43,356 bases of DNA, taken from Faecousia sp. Lineage in GTDB: Bacteria > Bacillota > Clostridia > Oscillospirales > Oscillospiraceae. A program made the position numbers and the translations under genes. Of the stretch, positions 23,514-31,359 are shown piece after piece. Every line of letters starts with the position of its first letter. Within the stretch, counting starts at the first letter, position 1. The notes beneath the pieces were generated by a model. That model did not search any database. It was not told the origin of the DNA and saw only the letters and a list, made by a program, of their open reading frames with translations. The stretch lies in contig JARIAT010000066.1 in assembly GCA_029257715.1 (NCBI GenBank), positions 1-43,356 on the forward strand, in the 5' to 3' direction.

Positions 23514-24784
23514 TTTATGCCTCCTTGATAAAGCAGCCGGCGGTTGCGGTAGATAACGAACAAACGGTATAGGAGAATCAGACTTTCAGTTACTGAGACG
23601 GATAATCCCAATGTAATCATGCTGATTTGTCCGCTTAAAAAAAGCAGCAGCAGCTGAATCATCTGACAGGCAGCGCCGAAGATGGTAGAGTAATTTGCAT
23701 ATTCGGAGATCCCCATAGCAGACATCATAGGAAATCCGCAGAGGTAGCTTGGGAGAATCACAATTCCCACAGGCAGCATCGCCCGAAGCACCTGACCGGC
23801 AGGGATAAATTCCTTTCCGAAAAGCATACCGCACAGAGGTTCCGCCCAGACAAAACAGATTCCACAGAATAAAATAATGGCAGGTTCTATCACCAGCAGA
23901 GTTTTTTTGACAAGATGAAAGTCTTTGTTGGCAGCCATATACGGATAGAGACTGTCGGAAATAGGGGCCAAGGCACTTTTTCCGGTGGAAATCAGTTTGT
24001 CGGCAGAGGTGTACATTGCGGTGGCAGCACCGGTTGCGCAGATCATATCGAGAATAATCGTATTGAGCGCAGAGTAAGCGGTTGTAGCAATGCGGGAGTA
24101 AAAAAAGACGGAGGACTGTTTCATAGTGGAGAGAACCTCTGTCAGCGAAATGGAGCAGAAATGAATGTTGAACCGTTTTTGCAGATCCCAGTAGGAAACG
24201 ATCATGGCAATGAGGTTCCCTATGGCGGTAATCAGAGGGACTTTCCACACATCGGTGGGATTTTTGACAAAAAGCACGATTCCGGCGGTAAAAAATACCT
24301 TGATGCAGACCGTGCGCAGGGTGATGGCAGACATCCGCTCCAAACCTCGATAGAGATAGTCGGGGATCATGGAATTTGCGGCAATCGCAGAAAAATAGAT
24401 CAGATAAAATGTAAGACGGCCGTTCCATGCAGGGACGAGCCGGCACATCAGAACCAGCAGCACAGCTGAGATGCCTGCCAGGATCAATTTGCATCCGGTG
24501 ACGGTACTGAAAATTTTGCACAGATAGGTTGTATTATTTCTGTGCAGTGCAACCTCCTGTGTGGCGGAAAGTAAAAACCCAAAATCAACGAATAGCTGAA
24601 AATAAACCATTACAGCGGTGGCCGTGCCCAGTAAACCATAGCATTCGGCACCAAGCACTCGCGTTTCATAGGGCGTAATCATCAAAGAAAGAAAATAATT
24701 GGAGAAGGTCAGAAGATACAGCATGAGCGTATTGTGCATCAGAACGCCCTGTCTGCTTTTTCGGGGAAAAGGTCGTTTTGGCAA
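23510..24784 (-). CDS. Wzx-like polysaccharide flippase (MOP superfamily)
   Basis: About 424 residues with twelve or so membrane helices. The N-terminal segment MLYLLTFSNYFLSLMITPYETRVLGAECYGLLGTA is typical of Wzx/RfbX-type flippases, as are PDYLYRGLERM and the later YTSADKLISTGKSALAPISDSLYPYM. It would flip undecaprenyl-linked oligosaccharide or polyol chains across the membrane. The start is uncertain: TTG at complement 24784 has GAGG 9 bases upstream; TTG at 24799 has no site; ATG at 24739 has a poor site but fits family N-termini. It overlaps the next gene by 4 bases. Only two glycan genes are here, so other pathway genes must lie elsewhere. Confidence 0.87.
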   Translation of the reverse strand: MPKRPFPRKSRQGVLMHNTLMLYLLTFSNYFLSLMITPYETRVLGAECYGLLGTATAVMVYFQLFVDFGFLLSATQEVALHRNNTTYLCKIFSTVTGCKLILAGISAVLLVLMCRLVPAWNGRLTFYLIYFSAIAANSMIPDYLYRGLERMSAITLRTVCIKVFFTAGIVLFVKNPTDVWKVPLITAIGNLIAMIVSYWDLQKRFNIHFCSISLTEVLSTMKQSSVFFYSRIATTAYSALNTIILDMICATGAATAMYTSADKLISTGKSALAPISDSLYPYMAANKDFHLVKKTLLVIEPAIILFCGICFVWAEPLCGMLFGKEFIPAGQVLRAMLPVGIVILPSYLCGFPMMSAMGISEYANYSTIFGAACQMIQLLLLFLSGQISMITLGLSVSVTESLILLYRLFVIYRNRRLLYQGGIK

Positions 24785-24838
24785 GATATCCAGCCTCAAT
24801 TCATGGTAAAGTGCCCGTCAGGGGGTAAATAATACCAT

Positions 24839-24867
24839 ATTATACCCCTGAGAAGAACGTCTGTCAA
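24839..24867 (-). promoter_or_regulatory. Consensus promoter of the flippase/glycerophosphotransferase operon
   Basis: TTGACA (complement 24867-24862), a 17-base spacer, and TATAAT (complement 24844-24839), both perfect. Confidence 0.88.
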
Positions 24868-24894
24868 CGAAACCTCAGACAGTATAGCGCGAAA

Positions 24895-24920
24895 ACGCGG
24901 TACAGCTACCTGTACCGCGT
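24895..24920 (-). terminator. Terminator overlapping the 3' end of the Rsm22-like gene
   Basis: The stem ACGCGGTACA (24895-24904) pairs with TGTACCGCGT (24911-24920), and on the minus strand TTTTCGCGC follows. The TAG stop codon of the gene (complement 24908-24906) falls in the loop. Confidence 0.75.
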
Positions 24921-25898
24921 CAAATGATCTAGTTCATTTGCAGGAAATTCGTCGCCGCTTTCCGCCTTTCGGGCAAGTTTGTAAAGCATCCCATGCTTTT
25001 TGGTAATGGTTACATCGGAAATTCCGTCGGCGGTGCAAAGCTTTAATCCGATATGTCCGGAAGCTTTTGACGGGTGGCGCAGAATTCGCCCGCTGGGTGT
25101 TTCCACAGGTGTTTTTGAAACTGCAAGGAAAGAGAATTTCTCATCCTCAAATGGTGCGTCGCCGCCTTTAAGCGCTTTTTGCAGACGGCTTCGTGATACA
25201 CGACAGGTAAACTGACACCAATCGTTCTGCGGCAGCGGACATTTTTCACTGTGTGTGCATGGCGCAACTACACATCCGCCCATTTGGATCAGAAGCTCCC
25301 GCGCTTGCCGCAAATGTGAAAAACCAACGGGAGTTCCCGGTTCAATGAGCAGCAGAAGCGTGTCAGCGGCGTTCCAGAGATCCGTGATGACCTTTTCCCG
25401 CGCCTGATCGGACAGTTCATTGAGGGCATAAGACTCACAGACAAGATCAGCGTGGCAGGAAATCTCTGTATTGCTGAGATCCTGACGAATCCAAGCGGCA
25501 TTTTTCAGAATTGGGTCGGCAGCCATCAGTTCTTTTCCTAGCTTGCTCATGGCCTGCTCACGCTCCAGACAGGTAAAAGCCTGAGCTTCCGGACAATACT
25601 CCCGTACGGCCCAGCAGACGGCACCGGTACCCGCTCCCACGTCAAGAACTGTACGGATGGGCGCATGGAAACAGTGCAGGGTATGCGTCAGTGCAGTACA
25701 GACAGCACCAAATGTGGCAGGCATTCTGGCAATAGCGTAGGCCAGCGCTTCCGTATCTTTTGTCAGAAGCCGATTCCCTTGGCCGCTCTGCTGACGATAA
25801 CGCAGAGAAACAGCCTGTGATGCGGCAATGAGCTCCGTCTGAGAACGGGCATTGGCCTTTTGCTCTATGATTTCTTTCAGCGGCATGGGCAGGTCCAT
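24906..25898 (-). CDS. Rsm22/METTL17-type rRNA methyltransferase family protein
   Basis: A 330-residue protein. Residues 83-200 form a Rossmann-fold S-adenosylmethionine domain (TVLDVGAGTGAVCWAVRE, the motif I GxGxG), with ESYALNELSD and LLLLIEPGTPVGF in the family's style (PF09243, Rsm22). A cysteine cluster follows: Cys214, Cys220, Cys228 (in WCQF) and Cys288. These resemble the four cysteines reported to bind an iron-sulfur cluster in mitochondrial METTL17. It likely acts in small-subunit ribosome assembly, but whether it methylates is unknown. The start is the ATG at complement 25898 with GAGG upstream; the frame is open to 25991 without a good site. It is divergent from the second AI-2E gene. 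Confidence 0.88.
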   Translation of the reverse strand: MDLPMPLKEIIEQKANARSQTELIAASQAVSLRYRQQSGQGNRLLTKDTEALAYAIARMPATFGAVCTALTHTLHCFHAPIRTVLDVGAGTGAVCWAVREYCPEAQAFTCLEREQAMSKLGKELMAADPILKNAAWIRQDLSNTEISCHADLVCESYALNELSDQAREKVITDLWNAADTLLLLIEPGTPVGFSHLRQARELLIQMGGCVVAPCTHSEKCPLPQNDWCQFTCRVSRSRLQKALKGGDAPFEDEKFSFLAVSKTPVETPSGRILRHPSKASGHIGLKLCTADGISDVTITKKHGMLYKLARKAESGDEFPANELDHLTRYR

Positions 25899-26004
25899 GG
25901 TTGATTCCTCTTTTCTGGTTCTGTGTTCGGCATATAGTATAGGGCAGAGTTGGCTTAAAAGCAAGAAAAACGTCGAATATCGAGCGTTCACCCATGGGTT
26001 GCGG

Positions 26005-26033
26005 TTGTAATTCCGACAGCGAGTATGTATACT
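26005..26033 (+). promoter_or_regulatory. Promoter of the second AI-2E gene
   Basis: TTGTAA (26005-26010), a 17-base spacer, and TATACT (26028-26033). An 18-bp palindrome begins at the next base. Confidence 0.65.
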
Positions 26034-26051
26034 GAATACATCGATGTATTC
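26034..26051. promoter_or_regulatory. Perfect 18-bp palindrome over the likely transcription start
   Basis: GAATACATCGATGTATTC reads the same on both strands with no mismatch. It abuts the -10 hexamer, covers the predicted start site, and ends before the ribosome binding site. Its position suggests an operator for a dimeric repressor, or a 5' mRNA hairpin. The regulator is unknown. Confidence 0.6.
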
Positions 26052-26072
26052 TTGGAAGAGGAGGAATGATGA

Positions 26073-27149
26073 ATGACGATTTCACAAATGCGCGATACCC
26101 TGATTAGAGTTGCGTTCGCAGGCTGTATTTTGGTGTTTGTATATCTGGTTTTTGAATATTTGCTTCCGATTCTTTTTCCGTTTCTGATTGGCTTTTTGGT
26201 GGCATACGGGGTGGTATGGCTGGCGGATCGGATCCGCCCCAACTGCAAATGGCTCCGAATGCTGCTGATCCTGATTATTTACGGAGGCGTTGGGGTCATA
26301 TTGGTTGTTATAACGCTGAAGGGAATTTCTGCGGGCTCCAGTCTCGCAGCGTGGCTGCCCCAATTCTATGAGTCCAATTTGGCACCGTTTGCTGCAAAAA
26401 TCCACGACTGGTTGGATGGAATTGTCAATCAGCTGGATCCAAGTCTTGCAGGTACATTGGAACTGCTTTCCGGAAGCATGATGTCTGCTTTCAATAACTT
26501 TTTTACGACGCTCTCTGGCTATGCGGTGAATTTGCTGTCTAATATTGTAACGGCAGTACCTGCCGGAGTGCTCAGTGTTCTGGCTGCGATTATCTGCACA
26601 TTTTTTGTCGCGGCAGACTATGAGAAAATCATGGAGTTTCTGGTGACGTATATGCCTGCCGAGGGAAAAAAGACATTGTCAGATATCCGCAGATACCTGA
26701 CAGATACGCTGTTCGTTGTGGCACGGTCTTACCTCATTATTATGCTGCTGACATTTTCTGAGTTATCGATTCTGTTTGCCGTGTTTGGAATTGCGGATCC
26801 ATTGACCAAGGCGGCAGTGATTGCGGTATTTGACATTCTCCCAATTCTTGGGACGGGTGGGATTCTCATTCCATGGAGTATCGGAGAAATTGTTTTGGGT
26901 CATACAATGATGGGGGCGAAGGTGCTGATAATTTATGGTATCGTTACGGTGATTCGTAATTATGTTGAACCGAAAATTGTCGGGGTGCAGCTGGGACTTC
27001 ATCCGATTATTACCCTTGTGAGTATGTTTGTCGGACTTCGGCTGTTTGGATTCTGGGGAATGTTCGGTCTTCCGGTGGGAATCGCTTATTTCTGGAAGCG
27101 AAAGAAGGAACGGGACGCTGTGGTTGGAAGCAAAGCAACAGAAAATTGA
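26073..27149 (+). CDS. AI-2E family membrane protein (YtvI-like), copy 2
   Basis: A 358-residue polytopic protein. It has N-terminal helices (CILVFVYLVFEYLLPILFPFLIGFLVAYGVVWL), a loop with KISAGSSLAAWLPQFYESN-type polar sequence near 85-110, and the family core FDILPILGTGGILIPWSIGEI, then EPKIVGVQLGLHPIITLVSMFVGLRLFG. It fits the AI-2E family (PF01594) and the YtvI group seen in spore-formers; the transported solute is not known. It shares order and motifs with the copy at 2445 but differs at many positions. GAGGAGG precedes the ATG, and an in-frame TGA lies directly upstream, fixing the start. A terminator follows. Confidence 0.88.
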   Translation: MTISQMRDTLIRVAFAGCILVFVYLVFEYLLPILFPFLIGFLVAYGVVWLADRIRPNCKWLRMLLILIIYGGVGVILVVITLKGISAGSSLAAWLPQFYESNLAPFAAKIHDWLDGIVNQLDPSLAGTLELLSGSMMSAFNNFFTTLSGYAVNLLSNIVTAVPAGVLSVLAAIICTFFVAADYEKIMEFLVTYMPAEGKKTLSDIRRYLTDTLFVVARSYLIIMLLTFSELSILFAVFGIADPLTKAAVIAVFDILPILGTGGILIPWSIGEIVLGHTMMGAKVLIIYGIVTVIRNYVEPKIVGVQLGLHPIITLVSMFVGLRLFGFWGMFGLPVGIAYFWKRKKERDAVVGSKATEN

Positions 27150-27155
27150 GTCAGC

Positions 27156-27184
27156 GCCGCCTTCAAAGTCATTTTGGAGGCGGC
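27156..27184 (+). terminator. Intrinsic terminator after AI-2E copy 2
   Basis: A 12-bp stem with one G-T pair: GCCGCCTTCAAA (27156-27167) and TTTGGAGGCGGC (27173-27184), then AATTTCTTA. Confidence 0.75.
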
Positions 27185-27260
27185 AATTTCTTATGATGCA
27201 GCGGATCGGTTGATTTTTCAAAGAAATTGTTAGAAAAAATGATTTTTATAGAATTACGAT

Positions 27261-27289
27261 TTGACAGCGTCGGTCATTTGGAGTAAAAT
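27261..27289 (+). promoter_or_regulatory. Promoter of murT-gatD
   Basis: TTGACA (27261-27266), a 17-base spacer, and TAAAAT (27284-27289). Confidence 0.85.
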
Positions 27290-27323
27290 AGATGCGATTT
27301 TTAGAAAGGAAGAATAACTATTT

Positions 27324-28694
27324 ATGGCGAATATTCGTTTTCATGTAGCATTGATTGCTGCAAAACTCTCTGGTAAGCTGATTCGGCTGCTGGGACGCAA
27401 CGGTTCCCATACGCCCGGCGCAATTGCCATGAAGATCTGCCCGAATTTTCTGGGACTTGCCAATCGCGCAAAATTGGTGATTTGTGTTACCGGCACAAAC
27501 GGCAAGACTTCTGTTTCCAATATGATTTCTGATGCACTGGAGGATACCGGCCGCACCGTGTCCAGCAACCGTGCAGGATCCAATATTGTTCCCGGATGCT
27601 GCACAAACCTGATTAACTCTCTGACCTGGACTGGAAAGTGCCGAGTAGACGCCACGGTTTTTGAGACGGATGAGCGGGCAAGCCGACTGATTCTGCCTTA
27701 CCTGAAGCCTGACTACATGATTGTCACCAACCTCAGCCGTGATACGCCCAAGCGTAATGCGCATACAGACTATATTTTCAGCATCCTAGATACTTACTGT
27801 CCGGATTCCGTCAAGCTGATCCTGAATGCGGATGATCCCTGCTCCAGCCAGCTGCGGCCGGGAAATGAACATGTGTTTTTCGGCATCGGAAGACAGCCCG
27901 GCGACCATACTGAGCCGTATAACCTGATCGCGGATAACACCCTTTGCCCCAAGTGCGGTACACGATTTGAATATGAATATCTGCGCTATCATCATATCGG
28001 TAAAGTCAAGTGCCCCCATTGCGGCTTCAAGTCTTATGATGCGGACTATCTGGTCACAGATATTGACCGGGAAAACGGCCAGATGACCACAGTGTACGGC
28101 GGGCAGGAAATTAAGCTGCCGCTCATCAGTCCTATGATGCACAATATTTATAATGAAGCTGCGATTGTGGCCCTGCTGGATCAGATCGGTGTGTCTCGTG
28201 AGCAGATTGCATCTATTCTTGCGAAGATCCATCTGCCGGATTCTCGTTTTAACGAAACAAAGGTGGGCAACCAGACTGTGGATATGATGGTTATCAAGGG
28301 ACCAATTCCCGTCAGCCGCAACTTTGAATTTGTTACAAGCCAGCCTGAAAACAAGACGGTGATCCTCGAAATGGACGACTGCCTGGATCGGCGCAAGAGC
28401 GTCGAATATATGGGCTGGATTTATGATGTTGAATACGATCAGCTGATTCAGGATAACATTAAACAGATTATTATCACCGGCCCCCGCTGCTACGATCATA
28501 AGGCAAGACTGCTGCTGGCAGGCTGCCCAGAGGATCGGATTGTCTGTGTGATGGATGAGATGGAGGCCATGGATCATGTACTCATCGATGGGGTAGAGAA
28601 GATCTATCTGCTGTTTGACCTGACCTCTTTGAGTCTCGCAAGACAGATGAAGCAGAAGCTGGTGGAGAGAATGGAGGGTAAACATGAGAATTGA
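27324..28694 (+). CDS. murT: MurT-like Mur ligase, lipid II isoglutaminyl synthase subunit
   Basis: A 456-residue protein. The Mur ligase core has the ATP loop VTGTNGKTS (residues 55-63) and NLSRD. A four-cysteine zinc ribbon is inserted (CPKC at 208-211, CPHC at 230-233), as in MurT of Staphylococcus aureus. The C-terminal DUF1727-type domain follows (KGPIPVSRNFEFV, MDDCLDRRKSVEYMGWIYD, TGPRCYDHKARLLLAG). MurT with GatD amidates D-glutamate of lipid II. The C-terminal domain is divergent: the position where MurT supplies an Asp to the GatD active site appears to be Tyr362, a tentative alignment. It overlaps gatD by 11 bases. A consensus promoter lies about 35 bases upstream. Confidence 0.92.
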   Translation: MANIRFHVALIAAKLSGKLIRLLGRNGSHTPGAIAMKICPNFLGLANRAKLVICVTGTNGKTSVSNMISDALEDTGRTVSSNRAGSNIVPGCCTNLINSLTWTGKCRVDATVFETDERASRLILPYLKPDYMIVTNLSRDTPKRNAHTDYIFSILDTYCPDSVKLILNADDPCSSQLRPGNEHVFFGIGRQPGDHTEPYNLIADNTLCPKCGTRFEYEYLRYHHIGKVKCPHCGFKSYDADYLVTDIDRENGQMTTVYGGQEIKLPLISPMMHNIYNEAAIVALLDQIGVSREQIASILAKIHLPDSRFNETKVGNQTVDMMVIKGPIPVSRNFEFVTSQPENKTVILEMDDCLDRRKSVEYMGWIYDVEYDQLIQDNIKQIIITGPRCYDHKARLLLAGCPEDRIVCVMDEMEAMDHVLIDGVEKIYLLFDLTSLSLARQMKQKLVERMEGKHEN

Positions 28695-29397
28695 GGTCTT
28701 GTATTCAGAACTGTGCTGTCTCTACGGAGATAAGGGCAATATGGAGTTCCTGCATAAGTGTCTGCCTGATGCAGAGTTTCTACATACCCAGCTCAATGAA
28801 ACACCGGCGTTCCTCGACGGTGGTGTTCATGTGGTTTATCTTTGTTCCATGAGTGAGAAGAGTCAGGAATTGGTTCTGGATCGCCTGATGCCCTACCGAG
28901 AGAAAATTGCTTCACTTGCCAAGAACGGTGATACCATTTTCTTCTTCGTGGGAAATGCAATGGAGCTTCTCGGCCAGTATATTCAGCGGGAGGATGGCTC
29001 CAGAGTAGAGGCGTTGGGGCTGTTTGATATTCATTCGGTTCGTCAGACGCCCAATCGCTTCAACAGTCTGATGCGGATTGATTTTCAGGGGCAGGAGCTG
29101 CTGGGCTTTACAACACGCTTCTCGCATTCCTTTGGACTGACCGAAGAGATTGCTCTTGGACATGTGATTGCCGGAGCCGGTGAAAATCCTGACAGCAAAC
29201 TGGAGGGAATTTGCAGCGGCAATGTGATTGCGACGTATCTGTCCGGCCCTGTATTGGTAGCGAACCCTGATTTTGCCCACTGGTTCCTGAATCGAATTGG
29301 AGCTCCTCAGGATCGTCTGCCTTTTGAGGAGACGCTTCGAGAGGCATATAAGCACCGCAAGAAGGACTTTGACCGGCCTGATTTGGAGATGGCATGA
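28684..29397 (+). CDS. gatD: GatD-like glutamine amidotransferase, catalytic Cys and His missing
   Basis: A 237-residue class I amidotransferase of the CobB/CobQ type. It begins MRIEVLYSELCCLYGDKGN, as GatD does, and GGVHVVYLCSMSEKSQ and LLGFTTRFSHSFGL fit the fold. In active GatD a CGGYQxLG loop holds the nucleophile, and the later YLHGP holds the catalytic His. Here the loop reads FVGNAMELLG (residues 88-97), with no Cys, and the later segment reads TYLSGP, Ser187 replacing His. It should therefore be unable to release ammonia from glutamine. The overlap with murT and the site GGAGGGTAAAC before its ATG show coupled expression, so the complex is probably made. There is no frameshift or stop, and the change looks old rather than a recent pseudogene. 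Confidence 0.9.
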   Translation: MRIEVLYSELCCLYGDKGNMEFLHKCLPDAEFLHTQLNETPAFLDGGVHVVYLCSMSEKSQELVLDRLMPYREKIASLAKNGDTIFFFVGNAMELLGQYIQREDGSRVEALGLFDIHSVRQTPNRFNSLMRIDFQGQELLGFTTRFSHSFGLTEEIALGHVIAGAGENPDSKLEGICSGNVIATYLSGPVLVANPDFAHWFLNRIGAPQDRLPFEETLREAYKHRKKDFDRPDLEMA

Positions 29398-29405
29398 TAA
29401 ATATG

Positions 29406-29438
29406 AAAAATCCCACTTCTTTCTGAAGTGGGATTTTT
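29406..29438. terminator. Bidirectional terminator between gatD and the DUF4349 gene
   Basis: The stem AAAAATCCCACTTC (29406-29419) pairs with GAAGTGGGATTTTT (29425-29438), with A and T runs at both ends, suitable for both converging genes. Confidence 0.92.
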
Positions 29439-29448
29439 CGTTCGCTGA

Positions 29449-30345
29449 TTATTCACTTGGGTCACGAGGGATGGAAGATTTTTTTGTTTTTCTACGCATC
29501 CGACGCACAAAGAACCATACGCAGCCGATCACAATGGCCCAGAGGACAAGGTAGGGAAGACTTATAATGAGCCATACTGCGAAATCTGTGATAGATCGCC
29601 CGAGATTCTGAATGTTGCGGACGAGCCCACTGGAAATCCGTGCCCAGAAAGACTGCTCTTGCGCAGGTGTCAATTGCGTAACCTCACGGAGATTGAGATG
29701 CACTGTGGCATAATCTACCTGATTGTCGAAGGTACGTTTTTGGGCATTGAAGCTTTCGAGTTCGTAGTTTACGTCATTGAGCCGTTCTTCGATCAACAGA
29801 ATAGATTCGAGATTTTCCGCAGACGACAAAAGCTCCATCAGTCGGGCCTGTTCGGTTTCAAGGGCGGTGATTTTGGATTCGGTGTCTACATATTTCAGTG
29901 TGATATCCTCGGTTTGTTCAGAGGTGTCGAGGACGTTTGCATGCTGTGAAACTTTTGCGACAAACGTGGGGAGACTTTCCGCCGGAATGCGGATTTTCAT
30001 GGAGGCAGAGCGAGGAGATCCTTTGCGATCGTAGGAGCTTCCGCTATGACTGTCTCGGGACTCGATATAGCCGCCCAAGTCCGCAATTTGATTCTCAAGT
30101 TCCTGCACAAGCGTGTCATAGGTTTGCGTTTCGGCATCAATGGTGACGGTTTTGACCAGTTTGCGGTCTGACTGGGGAATATTTTCCAGCTCAGTATCAC
30201 CGCTTAATCCCTTGTTTTCTTGAATTGCTTCGGAATCAGCTGCGTTTTCGGGGGCGGGTGCACTGGAATCCGCGCCGCAGCCGATCAGCAGTCCCGTAAG
30301 CAGCATCAGGATCAAGAAAAATGAGACCAAACGTTTCTTTTTCAT
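29449..30345 (-). CDS. DUF4349 lipoprotein
   Basis: A 298-residue protein. A signal peptide with lipobox LIGC (Cys23) is followed by an acidic low-complexity linker (residues 25-60). The DUF4349 domain then runs to the end: RKLVKTVTIDAETQTYDTLVQEL, GGYIESRDS, ASMKIRIPAESLPTFV, EDITLKYVDTESKI, a coiled-coil stretch (LETEQARLMELLSSAENLESILLIEERL), and DYATVHLNLREV. It closes with one membrane helix (FAVWLIISLPYLVLWAIVIGCVWFFV) and a basic tail. It is thus anchored both by lipid and by a C-terminal helix. Function is unknown in the family; envelope stress or signalling has been suggested elsewhere. Confidence 0.92.
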   Translation of the reverse strand: MKKKRLVSFFLILMLLTGLLIGCGADSSAPAPENAADSEAIQENKGLSGDTELENIPQSDRKLVKTVTIDAETQTYDTLVQELENQIADLGGYIESRDSHSGSSYDRKGSPRSASMKIRIPAESLPTFVAKVSQHANVLDTSEQTEDITLKYVDTESKITALETEQARLMELLSSAENLESILLIEERLNDVNYELESFNAQKRTFDNQVDYATVHLNLREVTQLTPAQEQSFWARISSGLVRNIQNLGRSITDFAVWLIISLPYLVLWAIVIGCVWFFVRRMRRKTKKSSIPRDPSE

Positions 30346-30388
30346 GGGTAACTCCTCCTTTCTAGGCTATTATCAGTATAGCAAGGAC

Positions 30389-30420
30389 AAAAAATCGGCG
30401 CAATACGCTTGCGCCGATTT
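30389..30420 (-). terminator. Intrinsic terminator of folD
   Basis: The stem AAATCGGCGCAA (30392-30403) pairs with TTGCGCCGATTT (30409-30420). On the minus strand it is followed by TTTTTTGTCC. Confidence 0.9.
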
Positions 30421-30435
30421 CAGGAAAATTAAGAA

Positions 30436-31314
30436 TTAGCTTCGTTCCGCCGCCTCAATCACATGCTTCATAAGCACAGATGTTGTGACCGCTCCGACTC
30501 CACCGGGAACAGGGGTGATCGCCTCGACGATTGGTTCGAGTTCTTCGAATTTAGCGTCGCCGGAAATGGCTCCCAGTGTGCCCCGGGCATTGGGTTTGTG
30601 TTCGTCCCAGTTGATGGAAACGTCAATGATGATCTGGCCGGGACGTACAAAATCTTTTGTCAAGGAATTCAGGACACCAGCGGCAGAAATAATGATATCT
30701 GCGTTACGGCAGATCTGGGCGGTGTTCTGCGTCTTGGTATGACAGATGGTCACTGTGGCATTTCTGTCCAGCATCATCATGGCAGCCGGCTTTCCGACGA
30801 CCAGACTTCGTCCGATGATAACAGCGGATTTTCCGGTACAGTCGATTCCGTAATAGTCAAGGATTTCCATGCAGGCAGCAGGAGTGCAGGGGGCGAAGCC
30901 GAAATCGGTTCTTCCCTCGAATACACCTGCATTGGAAAGGTGAGTCATGCAGTCCACGTCCTTACGTGGATCCAGACGATTGCAGAGTTCGTTGCTGTAT
31001 TGTCTGAGATGGGCAGGAAGCGGCCGCAGAAGAAGAACTCCGTGAACGGAGATATCCTGATTGAGACGATCAATGATTGAGAGCATTTCCGCTCTGCTTA
31101 CATCGTGGTTCAGAGTCATGCTGATGATCCGAACACCGACGGATTCTGCACGCTTTTTTGCACCTTGCTCATAGCTCAGATCACTGGGATTTTCTCCTAT
31201 GCGGATCATGGCCAAGGTGGGGGTTATGCCTTTTTTTTGCAGTGCAGCGCTGCGTGCGGACAGATTGGTATTGAGGGCGTCGGTTACGTCCCTGCCCAGA
31301 AGCAGTTTTGCCAT
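30436..31314 (-). CDS. folD: FolD: methylenetetrahydrofolate dehydrogenase, cyclohydrolase Lys replaced
   Basis: A 292-residue FolD family protein. Dehydrogenase features are present: KDVDCM, FAPCTPAACMEILDYYG, the Rossmann loop GRSLVVGKPAAMMML, and the C-terminal TPVPGGVGAVTTSVLMKH. In bifunctional FolD the Y-x-x-x-K motif supplies the Tyr and Lys of the active site, and the Lys is needed for methenyl-THF hydrolysis. Here the segment is SYEQGAKKR: Tyr48 is kept, but position +4 is Ala52, with Lys at +5 and +6. The protein may thus be mainly a dehydrogenase. The neighbour fchA encodes a separate cyclohydrolase, which would fill the gap. It lies 45 bases after fchA, with AGGAGG before the ATG and a terminator downstream. 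Confidence 0.93.
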   Translation of the reverse strand: MAKLLLGRDVTDALNTNLSARSAALQKKGITPTLAMIRIGENPSDLSYEQGAKKRAESVGVRIISMTLNHDVSRAEMLSIIDRLNQDISVHGVLLLRPLPAHLRQYSNELCNRLDPRKDVDCMTHLSNAGVFEGRTDFGFAPCTPAACMEILDYYGIDCTGKSAVIIGRSLVVGKPAAMMMLDRNATVTICHTKTQNTAQICRNADIIISAAGVLNSLTKDFVRPGQIIIDVSINWDEHKPNARGTLGAISGDAKFEELEPIVEAITPVPGGVGAVTTSVLMKHVIEAAERS

Positions 31315-31359
31315 CGTTTTACCTCCTATGTGAATCTCAGTTCCGTTTTGCGGCAGGAT

